Source: DMER64 sp964600385 | GTDB lineage: Bacteria; Bacteroidota; Bacteroidia; Bacteroidales; UBA932 | NCBI GenBank assembly: GCA_964600385.1 | Contig: CAZRJC010000003.1 | Coordinates: forward strand, 1-64,000 | Direction: 5' to 3' | Length of the DNA stretch: 64,000 bases | Shown: piece after piece, positions 53,838 to 60,594 of the stretch | Position numbering within the stretch: position 1 is the stretch's first letter | How the letters are laid out: each line of letters opens with the position of its first letter | Made by a program: the position numbers and the translations under genes | The notes under the pieces: model-generated | The model's input: the letters and a program-made list of their open reading frames with translations, nothing else | Told to the model about the DNA's origin: nothing | The model's database searches: none

Positions 53838-53857
53838 TTTGTAATATTTGTTACAGA
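53838..53857. promoter_or_regulatory. Crp-type operator 2, upstream of DUF4402-like copy A
   Basis: TTTGTAA-TATTTG-TTACAGA is an inverted repeat with 6-base spacer. Its centre is 21.5 bases from the weak minus-strand -7 box at 53826-53819, close to the geometry seen at the three Crp-type genes. Confidence 0.6.
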
Positions 53858-53960
53858 AAATAATTTTTTTATTGGGAAAATATTAAATATCTATATATCA
53901 ATTATTTACAAAATGTAATAATTTTCTAATACAAAAATAATTTCGAAAATCAAAAAAAAC

Positions 53961-53984
53961 ATTTTGTAATTTATGTTACAAAAT
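53961..53984. promoter_or_regulatory. Crp-type operator 3, in the promoter of the second Crp-type gene
   Basis: ATTTTGTAA-TTTATG-TTACAAAAT has perfect nine-base arms and a 6-base spacer. Its centre is 23.5 bases before the -7 box at 53996, the same distance as at the first Crp-type gene. Confidence 0.75.
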
Positions 53985-53995
53985 CACATTTTTTT

Positions 53996-54003
53996 TACAT
54001 TTG
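53996..54003 (+). promoter_or_regulatory. Predicted -7 box of the second Crp-type gene
   Basis: TACATTTG, ending 6 bases before the ATG at 54010; nearly leaderless message expected. Confidence 0.6.
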
Positions 54004-54009
54004 CATTGA

Positions 54010-54471
54010 ATGGATCAAATACATTATTCTCCTGTTTTTGAAGGCCTAAGCCCCCGTGAAATAGACCGTATTCTGGATGGTCACACCCGGAAAAAATTTT
54101 TTAGTAAAGGAGATTATGTCCTTCGCAAAGGCGAACCGTATATATCGCTTCTTATCCTTAATAAAGGGGAAGTACATGCGCAAACCTACAATCACAAGGG
54201 CGAAAAGATAACCATTGCCGAATTCCATCCTCCCATGCCTGTCATTTCCACCACGCTTTTTGCTTCGGATAACCATTCACCTATCGACCTCATTGCGGTT
54301 ACTGCAAGTGAACTTACTGCCATTGATAAGGAATACGTCTCCTTCCTGATGCAAACCAATTACATAATATTTCTGAACACAACGCGCCATATCTCGGACA
54401 GGGCCATATTTCTTGTCAATAAAATACATTCTCTTTCCCAAGATCCGGAAAAGCCAGAATCGGGCGAATAA
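54010..54471 (+). CDS. Crp-type sensor protein lacking the DNA-binding domain
   Basis: 153 residues. It aligns with the third Crp-type protein from residue 1 to about 141 (IHYSPVFEGLSPREIDRIL, RKGEPYISLLILNKGEVHAQ, TTRHISDRAIFLVNKI), covering the sensor barrel and the dimer helix. It then ends in an unrelated tail (HSLSQDPEKPESGE). The winged HTH is missing: the second DUF4402 repeat begins 6 bases after the stop. The promoter and operator are intact, so the gene is probably expressed. It could form inactive mixed dimers with full-length relatives, or be a decaying by-product of the duplication. It has no cysteine. Confidence 0.78.
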   Translation: MDQIHYSPVFEGLSPREIDRILDGHTRKKFFSKGDYVLRKGEPYISLLILNKGEVHAQTYNHKGEKITIAEFHPPMPVISTTLFASDNHSPIDLIAVTASELTAIDKEYVSFLMQTNYIIFLNTTRHISDRAIFLVNKIHSLSQDPEKPESGE

Positions 54472-54479
54472 CGACACTA

Positions 54480-54926
54480 TTAATTATAAGCAATCACGAT
54501 GGTATAAGAACCTTCGTAGAGGCCGGATTTCATGGTTTGCTGAACAGGTGAGCTGGCAGCCAGCCGTACCGAGGTATTTCCTTCTGAACGGTTCTCAGGA
54601 AGTTCGGAATCGGATAAGGTGGTATCCATGGTGAAAACGTCCCCCTCAAGGTTAGAAAGCACGGCCGGTTTCATCACCACGTTGAAAGACACTCCTTCGC
54701 CCGACCGTACTTTCATTTCACCAAGATCCATATTAACCATATCCTCTTCACCCCCGGGTTGACGGTGATTTTCAAATTCAAAATCAGTAACGGAAGAAGA
54801 TTTAACACTTACAGATTCTACCACTTCGGCCGAAATATGACCAATGACAACAGTTTGTGCTAAAACGCCGTTCATTATAACGGTACTGAGAAAAAGCACT
54901 GCAATTATTTTCACGTACGCTTTCAT
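54480..54926 (-). CDS. Secreted DUF4402-like protein, copy B
   Basis: 148 residues, the same as copy A except for two substitutions (Asp and Ser in DSELPENRS). Signal peptide, length and beta-sandwich pattern are unchanged, so both genes appear functional. The gene converges with the truncated Crp-type gene and is divergent from the third. Function unknown. The position beside redox-type regulators suggests a stress-induced envelope or surface protein, which is inference. Confidence 0.75.
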   Translation of the reverse strand: MKAYVKIIAVLFLSTVIMNGVLAQTVVIGHISAEVVESVSVKSSSVTDFEFENHRQPGGEEDMVNMDLGEMKVRSGEGVSFNVVMKPAVLSNLEGDVFTMDTTLSDSELPENRSEGNTSVRLAASSPVQQTMKSGLYEGSYTIVIAYN

Positions 54927-55091
54927 GATTTCTCTGCATTAGGTTAATAAAATACCTATTGGCTCTAATAGAGCAAATCAACTTCTTTCAATCCCCGTTA
55001 TGTTCTTTTGGATTTTTGGATAAATAAGGATAAATAATGAACAGTTCTTTGAGGATTGTGATCTAAATTTCGCAAAGTGTCACGGCATTCG

Positions 55092-55111
55092 TTTGTAATA
55101 ATTATTACAGA
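55092..55111. promoter_or_regulatory. Crp-type operator 4, upstream of DUF4402-like copy B
   Basis: TTTGTAA-TAATTA-TTACAGA. The arms are the same as in operator 2; the spacer differs in sequence but not in length. Confidence 0.6.
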
Positions 55112-55216
55112 GAAATAAATTTTTTATTACTTATATTAATGCCTGCTGATTATCAGATAGTTACATAATAATGAGTTTTTTTTTATACAAAATATTATTT
55201 AAACATCAAAAAGATC

Positions 55217-55240
55217 ATTTTGTAACTTTTATTACAAAAT
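55217..55240. promoter_or_regulatory. Crp-type operator 5, in the promoter of the third Crp-type gene
   Basis: ATTTTGTAA-CTTTTA-TTACAAAAT. The nine-base arms are identical to operator 3 and the spacer is again 6 bases. The neighbouring sequence is much less conserved, which argues for selection on the palindrome. Confidence 0.75.
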
Positions 55241-55253
55241 CACATTTTTTTAT

Positions 55254-55261
55254 TATATTTG
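55254..55261 (+). promoter_or_regulatory. Predicted -7 box of the third Crp-type gene
   Basis: TATATTTG, ending 6 bases before the ATG at 55268. This geometry supports that ATG over an in-frame TTG at 55259. Confidence 0.6.
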
Positions 55262-55267
55262 TTATGT

Positions 55268-55933
55268 ATGGAACCGATACATCATTCTCTTGTTTTTGAC
55301 GGTCTGACTCCCGAAGAAATAGACCGTTTGCTGGAAGGTAACATTCAGGAGCACTATTATCGCAAGGGAGAATTTATTCTTCGCAGGGGTGAACCATACA
55401 AATCACTTCTCATCCTTACAAAAGGGGATGTACATGCCCAGTTGACCAATAGCAGGGGCGACAAGATAATTCTTTCCGATTTCCATGCCGGAAGGCCAAT
55501 TACACCCGCCACAATTTATGCTTCGGACAACCGCTCTCCCGTCGACGTCATTTCCGTCTCGGAATGTGAAGTGATTGCCATAAGCAGAGAGTACTTCACC
55601 TTCCTGATGCAAACCAATACCATGATATTGCTTAACATGACCCGTCATCTCTCGGACAGGGCCTTATTCCTTGTTAATAAAATAAATGTTCTTATTTATG
55701 GAACAATCAAAACCAAGCTCATCAATTACTTTATTGAAAATATGGAAAGTAATGAATCGTGCGAATTTGACATATTCCATTCGCACCAGCATCTTGCAGA
55801 TATTTTTGGTGTGACACGGCCTGCATTGTCCAGAGCATTCATCCAGCTAGAAGAAATGGGCGCAATAATCAAGCATTCCGGTAAACACTACTGGGTAAAT
55901 GAAAAAATACTGCGTGCAGCAGCTCTTGTCTGA
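55268..55933 (+). CDS. Crp/Fnr-family transcription regulator
   Basis: 221 residues from the ATG at 55268, which aligns with the start of the truncated relative. The sensor barrel is at about 10-115, the dimer helix at 115-140 and the winged HTH (FHSHQHLADIFGVTRPALSRAFIQLEEMGAI) at about 170-205. It has two cysteines, in VSECEV and NESCEF, not arranged like an FNR cluster. It is similar to the truncated protein at 54010 over about 140 residues (roughly half identical by eye) and less similar to the HcpR-like protein at 52513. It probably recognises the GTAA-N6-TTAC sites, including the one in its own promoter. Confidence 0.87.
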   Translation: MEPIHHSLVFDGLTPEEIDRLLEGNIQEHYYRKGEFILRRGEPYKSLLILTKGDVHAQLTNSRGDKIILSDFHAGRPITPATIYASDNRSPVDVISVSECEVIAISREYFTFLMQTNTMILLNMTRHLSDRALFLVNKINVLIYGTIKTKLINYFIENMESNESCEFDIFHSHQHLADIFGVTRPALSRAFIQLEEMGAIIKHSGKHYWVNEKILRAAALV

Positions 55934-55938
55934 TTGGG

Positions 55939-56187
55939 TCACTCATCGTTATCTCCGTCGGAGAAAGCGTCTTCAAAAGGAGAATTACCTGTAGAAACCG
56001 CTTCGTAATCTTCCCACAGTTCAGTTTCCCTCTGATACGCGTCATCCTGATAGAGATCCATGTTTTCTTCAATAAAATCGGCGAACTCCTCCATTTCCTG
56101 TGCCTTATCCTGGTTCCGCTCTTTAGCGGCAGCCTCGGACAGTTTTCTGTACTTGGAAACAATTCCAATAAGTTGTTCCTTTTTCAT
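55939..56187 (-). CDS. Small acidic protein of unknown function
   Basis: 82 residues, strongly acidic at the C-terminus (EDAFSDGDNDE), with a helical N-terminal half (KKEQLIGIVSKYRKLSEAAAKERNQDKAQEMEEFADFI). I do not recognise it. It starts 14 bases after the stop of the C_GCAxxG_C_C gene, on the same strand, so the two are likely cotranscribed. Confidence 0.6.
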   Translation of the reverse strand: MKKEQLIGIVSKYRKLSEAAAKERNQDKAQEMEEFADFIEENMDLYQDDAYQRETELWEDYEAVSTGNSPFEDAFSDGDNDE

Positions 56188-56201
56188 AATACTCTATTGA
56201 T

Positions 56202-56666
56202 TTATGAATTACATTCTTTAGTCATCAGATAATCTGCAAAAAGGGTCGCGGCATCCTCTACCATTTTCACACAGGGTCTTTTCGCATAATACGCTGCCGT
56301 TCTGGCCTCGGAAACATGTGAACCTTCATCACCTTTTTTTATGCCGAGCAATTCCCCGCAACAGATAGAACCGTTCTTCAGTCTGAATTCAGTTGCCAAT
56401 TCCCGGACGAGCCTGTATGTCTCATTCTTCCCGGAACTGTCACCTGCCACAACGGGACCTCTCTCCAATCCCGCTAGAATAAACATCCCGCAGACTGCAC
56501 CACACGTTTCTCTCATCCGTCCTATACCTCCCCCGAAAGGCGCCGACATTCTAAGGCCCATTTCAACAGGCAACTCATATAGGTCTCCGAATGCAGTCAC
56601 CACAGATTGAGCGCAATTATATCCACTTTTAAATAATTCAACAGCTTTTGCAATTCTATCCTCCAT
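56202..56666 (-). CDS. C_GCAxxG_C_C-family putative redox protein
   Basis: 154 residues. The family pattern is visible: SGYNCAQSVVTAF, PFGGGIGRMRETCGAVCGMFILAGL and, further on, NGSICCGELLG and KRPCVKMVEDAA. The conserved cysteines probably bind a metal or a cluster, or do thiol chemistry; the function is not established. It is divergent from the metallo-beta-lactamase-fold gene at 56723. Confidence 0.86.
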   Translation of the reverse strand: MEDRIAKAVELFKSGYNCAQSVVTAFGDLYELPVEMGLRMSAPFGGGIGRMRETCGAVCGMFILAGLERGPVVAGDSSGKNETYRLVRELATEFRLKNGSICCGELLGIKKGDEGSHVSEARTAAYYAKRPCVKMVEDAATLFADYLMTKECNS

Positions 56667-56710
56667 GTTTGGCTACTTTTAAAATCAGTGTAAATATAAT
56701 AAAAACAGAC

Positions 56711-56718
56711 TATATTTG
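56711..56718 (+). promoter_or_regulatory. Predicted -7 box next to the start of the MBL-fold gene
   Basis: TATATTTG, ending 4 bases before the ATG at 56723; supports that start and a leaderless message. Confidence 0.55.
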
Positions 56719-56722
56719 TTGT

Positions 56723-57580
56723 ATGACCAACATACATATTCTGATAGACGACAGGCCGTCATCTGCCGGCAATGAAGCCCCGAAACTGTTACCCGAACAC
56801 GGATTCAGCTTGTATTTTGAGCACTTGGGCAAAAAATGGCTGCTCGATACGGGCGCCTCCTCTCAGTTCATTAACAACGCAAAGAATCTGGGAATAGACC
56901 TTTCAAAAGTAGATCACCTGGTTTTATCTCATGTGCACTATGATCATACTGGTGGATTAAGATCTTTTCTGGAAATTAATGACCGGGCACCCGTTTATTT
57001 GTCACGTACTGTACAGGGCAATGCATACTATTCATACAAGAACGGAGAGAAACGTTTCATAGGAATGGATGAAAAGCTTCTGTCTGAATACGGCGAACGT
57101 TTCAGACTTATGGATGACGCTAATTTCTGGATAAACGAACAGGTTGGTATTTTATGCCATATTCCCGCACCCTATCCCTGCCCGAAAGGGAACCGGATTC
57201 TTTTTGCCGAAAAGGGAGGTATTGCGGCCGCTGACGATTTTTCCCATGAAATGGCCCTGGTTATGAAAACTCCGGCCGGATTGGCCGTATTTTCATCGTG
57301 CACTCATAAAGGTATTCTGAATACGCTGGCTGCTGCATGTGATTTTGCCGGATCCTCTCATGTTCTGGCTTTTATTGGAGGAACCCATCTGATAGACGGG
57401 CCGTATGAAACACACGAAGAACTCGCAGAAACAGTAGCCCTGATAGAAAAGTCATATCCTCTCATGCATCTTTATATAGGTCACTGTACCGGAGAAAATG
57501 CCTTAACAACTCTTTCCGGACTGCTGCCCGGTAGAATAACAGCATTTTACACCGGGGCCTCTTTCGAAATACCCGTATAA
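56723..57580 (+). CDS. Metallo-beta-lactamase-fold hydrolase
   Basis: 285 residues from the ATG at 56723. The metal-site motif is LSHVHYDHTGG (His70-x-His72-x-Asp74-His75), with LDTGASSQF before it, SSCTHKGIL further on and IGHCTGENAL near the end. It resembles the cytoplasmic MBL-fold group acting with methyltransferase or pterin systems (7,8-dihydropterin-6-methyl-4-(beta-D-ribofuranosyl)aminobenzene-5'-phosphate synthase-like). The substrate is not certain. A start 25 codons earlier would run into the divergent gene's control region. Confidence 0.88.
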   Translation: MTNIHILIDDRPSSAGNEAPKLLPEHGFSLYFEHLGKKWLLDTGASSQFINNAKNLGIDLSKVDHLVLSHVHYDHTGGLRSFLEINDRAPVYLSRTVQGNAYYSYKNGEKRFIGMDEKLLSEYGERFRLMDDANFWINEQVGILCHIPAPYPCPKGNRILFAEKGGIAAADDFSHEMALVMKTPAGLAVFSSCTHKGILNTLAAACDFAGSSHVLAFIGGTHLIDGPYETHEELAETVALIEKSYPLMHLYIGHCTGENALTTLSGLLPGRITAFYTGASFEIPV

Positions 57581-57616
57581 TCCTATGGTCTCACGGCATC
57601 CATTCCAGTATGCCGT

Positions 57617-57880
57617 TTACTGGTTTTTCCATTCGCCAACGAATGAAATCCGGGCAATGGCTGCCATGAGATCAAAGCTCCACGATAACATATCTCCCCG
57701 GGAATAGATATGAATATCTATATCGCGGTTCCACATCATAAGGTTCGTTTTCAATGACCCTACAATGTGCATGGTTCCGCCCAGTTTGCGGACAGTTTCT
57801 TCAATTCCCAGCCCCTGCAGAACTTCAAATGCAGCCTGCCTGGTCCTGTAAGACATTTCAAATAAATCCGGGGTTTTCAT
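57617..57880 (-). CDS. Short protein resembling the N-terminus of a nucleotidyltransferase-like protein, possibly truncated
   Basis: 87 residues from MKTPDLFEMSYRTRQAAFEVL; an earlier start at 57982 would overlap the helicase gene. The stretch HIVGSLKTNLMMWNRDIDIHIYS looks like the G-S...D-x-D core of a nucleotidyltransferase fold. Proteins of that fold are normally at least twice as long, and the frame stops after GEWKNQ, 36 bases before the end of the MBL-fold gene. It is either a small stand-alone member or the remains of a longer gene. Identification is tentative. Confidence 0.45.
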   Translation of the reverse strand: MKTPDLFEMSYRTRQAAFEVLQGLGIEETVRKLGGTMHIVGSLKTNLMMWNRDIDIHIYSRGDMLSWSFDLMAAIARISFVGEWKNQ

Positions 57881-57901
57881 ATTTAAGTGTAAAAATACTA
57901 C

Positions 57902-57951
57902 AAATAGCCGAAAACGGCTATTTGCATACTCTGATGTTACTCGTATCTTTG
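57902..57951 (+). promoter_or_regulatory. Consensus promoter of the helicase gene with overlapping hairpin
   Basis: TTTG (57921-57924), exactly 19 bases, then TATCTTTG (57944-57951) is a full match to the Bacteroidetes consensus. Transcription would begin about 57957, 15 bases before the ATG. The perfect hairpin AAATAGCCG-AAAA-CGGCTATTT (57902-57923) overlaps the upstream box by three bases and could be a repressor site. Confidence 0.75.
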
Positions 57952-57971
57952 CGCCCCCAAATTTCATTACC

Positions 57972-60050
57972 ATGATATTCAATAAATCCGAACGGCAGGA
58001 GAGGTACTACCTCCAAAAAATATTGAATCTTATAAAAGAGACGTTAATAAACGCAGACGGATCGGTAGCCGACCACGTAAACACACTCCGGGAATACAAG
58101 GATTATCTGTGGGAAAATAAAGACCTGGACCCTCAGGAGATCCGCTCCATGAGGGAGAGTATCCTTACTCATTACGCCATTGGAGAAAATGAGATATCCC
58201 GGCGTGCGCGTCTTGCCAGAATGATGGACATTCCGTACTTTGGAAGGATAGATTTCACCCCCGCCGGAAAATCCGGAGAGTGCACCCCAATATATATAGG
58301 TATTCATTCATTTTACGATCTGACTGGCAATAAACTGCTTATATACGACTGGCGGGCTCCTGTTTCCGGAATGTATTACGATCACGAAACGGGAGATGCA
58401 TGGTACATTTCACAGGAGGGGACCGTCAGTGGAAATATAAGCCTGAAGAGGCAGTACCGGATACGTAAAGGTCAGATGGACTATATGCTGGAAAGTTCGC
58501 TGACTATTGGAGATGACGTCCTTCAGAAAGAACTGAGCATGAATGCCGATGAAAAGATGCGGAATATCGTGGCCACCATCCAGCGGGAACAAAACCTCAT
58601 TATCCGGAACCTGGACGCACAGACGCTTATTATTCAGGGAGCCGCCGGTTCCGGCAAAACATCGGTTGCCCTCCACCGGGTAGCCTTTCTGCTCTATGCC
58701 CAGAGGGAAAACCTCGGCACACATAATATTCTGATTGTTTCACCCAACAAGGTATTCTCGGACTATATTTCTGGAGTACTGCCGGAACTGGGAGAAGAAA
58801 CGGTTCCCGAATCGGGAATGGAGCAGATTGTTTCGAACGTGCTGGGCAACCGCTACAGATTTCAGACTTTCTTTGAACAGGTGACGGAACTGCTGGATAA
58901 ACCGCGACAATCATTCATTGACCGTATAGAATTCAAATCATCGGTGGAATTCACTGCTCTTCTGGACAAATTCATTATTCACCTGGAGAACAACGGATTC
59001 AAGGGTAAGGATTTACTGCTGAACGGATATTTTCCCATTCCTGCCGGATACATAGAAGAACAGTTCAGGCGTTTTGACCGCTATCCGGTAATGCAGCGTT
59101 TTGACGTAATGACAGACTATATTCTGGAAACAGTCCGGATGAAATACAGGATTGAAGTTCCCTCCGAAAGGAAAACTCTTATAAGGAAAGAGATAAGGGG
59201 CATGTTCTGCAGAAACAATCTGATTGACATTTACAAGGATTTTTTTGAATGGGCAGGATGTCCTCAACTGTTCAGCATGAGGAAGAACCGGACGCTCGAA
59301 TACGCCGATCTGGCACCGTTGGCATATCTGCATGCCGCGTTGGAAGAATCGCCGGAAAACAGCCGTGTAAAGCATCTTCTCATAGATGAAATGCAGGACT
59401 ATACACCCATACAGTATAAACTCATCCAGAAGCTGTTTCCCTACAGAAAAACCATTTTAGGCGATGCGGGGCAATCGGTCAATCCTTACGGCTCTTCAAC
59501 GGCCGAAATGATCCTTAAAGCATGCGCCGGAGGAGAGATCATGAGACTCTGCAAGAGTTACCGGTCGACCTGTGAAATCACCCGTTTTGCCCAAAGAATA
59601 AGGCCCGACGGGGAAACGCAGGCTATTGAGCGTCACGGAGAGGTCCCGGTTATTGCGGAGTACGAACTGCCCGACGACGAAAAAAACGCAATAGCGCACC
59701 TGATGAAAGAATTCAGCACCTCGGGTAACAGTTCACTGGGTATCATATGCAAAGGAGAACAGGAAGCCCGGTCATTATTCGATTTTTTAAAAGAGCACAA
59801 CAGCAATGCGGCACTGGTACTGCCCGGATGCACCAGTTTTACTACCGGTATCGTAGTAACCACGGCCCATATGGCGAAAGGGCTGGAATTCGACGAGGTG
59901 ATAGTGCCGCATGCCGGAAGGAACAACTACAAAACCGAAATGGACAGAAGCATGCTGTACATCGCCGTCACAAGGGCCATGCACAAACTCACCCTCACCT
60001 GTACGGGGAGTCTTACCCGGCTGGTTTCGGGAGAAATTGCCAACAAGTAA
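57972..60050 (+). CDS. helD-like: HelD-family UvrD/Rep-like helicase (RNA polymerase-associated ATPase)
   Basis: 692 residues. A long N-terminal helical region (1-80) precedes the HelD-type domain with IYIGIHSF and LLIYDWRAPVSGMYYDHETGD (about 106-142). The UvrD-type motor has Walker A GAAGSGKTSVALHR (223-230), a motif with SPNKVFSDY, Walker B LLIDEMQDYTPIQY (about 470), GDAGQSVNPYG, and VTTAHMAKGLEFDEVI with YIAVTRAMHKL at the end. HelD proteins use ATP to remove RNA polymerase from DNA and recycle it; some relatives give rifamycin resistance. That role is inferred from family membership. Confidence 0.9.
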   Translation: MIFNKSERQERYYLQKILNLIKETLINADGSVADHVNTLREYKDYLWENKDLDPQEIRSMRESILTHYAIGENEISRRARLARMMDIPYFGRIDFTPAGKSGECTPIYIGIHSFYDLTGNKLLIYDWRAPVSGMYYDHETGDAWYISQEGTVSGNISLKRQYRIRKGQMDYMLESSLTIGDDVLQKELSMNADEKMRNIVATIQREQNLIIRNLDAQTLIIQGAAGSGKTSVALHRVAFLLYAQRENLGTHNILIVSPNKVFSDYISGVLPELGEETVPESGMEQIVSNVLGNRYRFQTFFEQVTELLDKPRQSFIDRIEFKSSVEFTALLDKFIIHLENNGFKGKDLLLNGYFPIPAGYIEEQFRRFDRYPVMQRFDVMTDYILETVRMKYRIEVPSERKTLIRKEIRGMFCRNNLIDIYKDFFEWAGCPQLFSMRKNRTLEYADLAPLAYLHAALEESPENSRVKHLLIDEMQDYTPIQYKLIQKLFPYRKTILGDAGQSVNPYGSSTAEMILKACAGGEIMRLCKSYRSTCEITRFAQRIRPDGETQAIERHGEVPVIAEYELPDDEKNAIAHLMKEFSTSGNSSLGIICKGEQEARSLFDFLKEHNSNAALVLPGCTSFTTGIVVTTAHMAKGLEFDEVIVPHAGRNNYKTEMDRSMLYIAVTRAMHKLTLTCTGSLTRLVSGEIANK

Positions 60051-60098
60051 GGAAAAACAGCCATTGTCCGGTAGTGCTAAAGAAACGACCTTTGCACC

Positions 60099-60575
60099 AT
60101 GAAAAAAAATTTCATCATGAAAACACTATTCGCACTATTAGCCATACTGCCGGCACTTACAGTATTTGCTGGCAACGACAATGTAAGTAAAAACAAAAAA
60201 GAAAATAGCATGAAACCCATTGAATTGACAAAAGAATCGTTCGTTAAACTCGTTTACAATTATGAAGCCAGCCCCAACGTATGGAAATACGAAGGAGACA
60301 AACCCTGTATAATTGATTTTTATGCAACATGGTGCGGCCCGTGCAAAATGCTGGCGCCTTCGCTCGAGCAAATCAGTGAAGAATACAACGGAAAAGTGAT
60401 CGTATATAAAGTGGATGTAGACAAGAATCCCGAACTGGCAGGCATGTTTGGAATTCGAAGTGTTCCCACGCTCTTGTGGGTGCCAGTGAACGGGACGCCA
60501 ACTCTTTCCCAGGGGGCTCTGCCAAAGAATCAGCTCGATGAACTGGTAAAGAGCACTTTGTTGAAAACCAAATAG
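60099..60575 (+). CDS. trxP-like: Periplasmic thioredoxin
   Basis: 158 residues with a signal peptide (MKTLFALLAILPALTVFAG after six leading residues). The second in-frame ATG (60117) could also serve. The active site is YATWCGPCKMLAPSLE (Cys79, Cys82), and the cis-Pro is in IRSVPTLLWV. It is a reducing or isomerising thioredoxin exported to the periplasm, as known for TrxP-type proteins of Bacteroides. CTTTG six bases before the first ATG resembles a weak -7 box. It ends 19 bases before the AraC-type gene. Confidence 0.92.
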   Translation: MKKNFIMKTLFALLAILPALTVFAGNDNVSKNKKENSMKPIELTKESFVKLVYNYEASPNVWKYEGDKPCIIDFYATWCGPCKMLAPSLEQISEEYNGKVIVYKVDVDKNPELAGMFGIRSVPTLLWVPVNGTPTLSQGALPKNQLDELVKSTLLKTK

Positions 60576-60582
60576 GTTTTCG

Positions 60583-60590
60583 TATATTTG
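60583..60590 (+). promoter_or_regulatory. Predicted -7 box next to the AraC-type gene
   Basis: TATATTTG, ending 4 bases before the ATG at 60595, so this gene can be transcribed independently of the thioredoxin gene with no leader. Confidence 0.55.
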
Positions 60591-60594
60591 TTAA

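Larger units (their letters stand above)
53220..53875. repeat. Long direct repeat, copy A (DUF4402-like gene plus upstream region)
   Basis: About 656 bases, nearly identical to 54477-55132. It covers the whole DUF4402-like gene, its roughly 140-base leader and the operator upstream. Only scattered substitutions and a two-base length difference are seen in the part I compared by eye. Confidence 0.9.
53671..54009. other. Divergent control region between DUF4402-like copy A and the second Crp-type gene
   Basis: 339 bases, strongly AT-rich. It has a leader of about 140 bases for the minus-strand gene, a weak -7 box for it (ACACTTTG on the minus strand, 53826-53819), two operators (53838-53857 and 53961-53984) and the plus-strand promoter. 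A further palindrome, TTACAAAATGTAA near 53907-53919, has the half-sites in reversed order. Confidence 0.55.
54477..55132. repeat. Long direct repeat, copy B
   Basis: Matches 53220-53875. Both are in the same orientation about 1.26 kb apart. Homologous recombination between them would delete the truncated Crp-type gene and one DUF4402-like gene. Confidence 0.9.
54927..55267. other. Divergent control region between DUF4402-like copy B and the third Crp-type gene
   Basis: 341 bases, laid out like 53671-54009: a leader of about 140 bases for the minus-strand gene, the weak ACACTTTG box, two operators and a TAnnTTTG box just before the plus-strand gene. The half nearest the DUF4402-like gene is nearly identical to the first region; the half nearest the regulator has diverged except for the operator and promoter. 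Confidence 0.55.

Noticed and set aside
53907..53919. Sixth operator of the same kind (TTACAAAATGTAA)
   Set aside because: The half-sites are in reversed order with a five-base spacer, so it does not share the GTAA-N6-TTAC arrangement.
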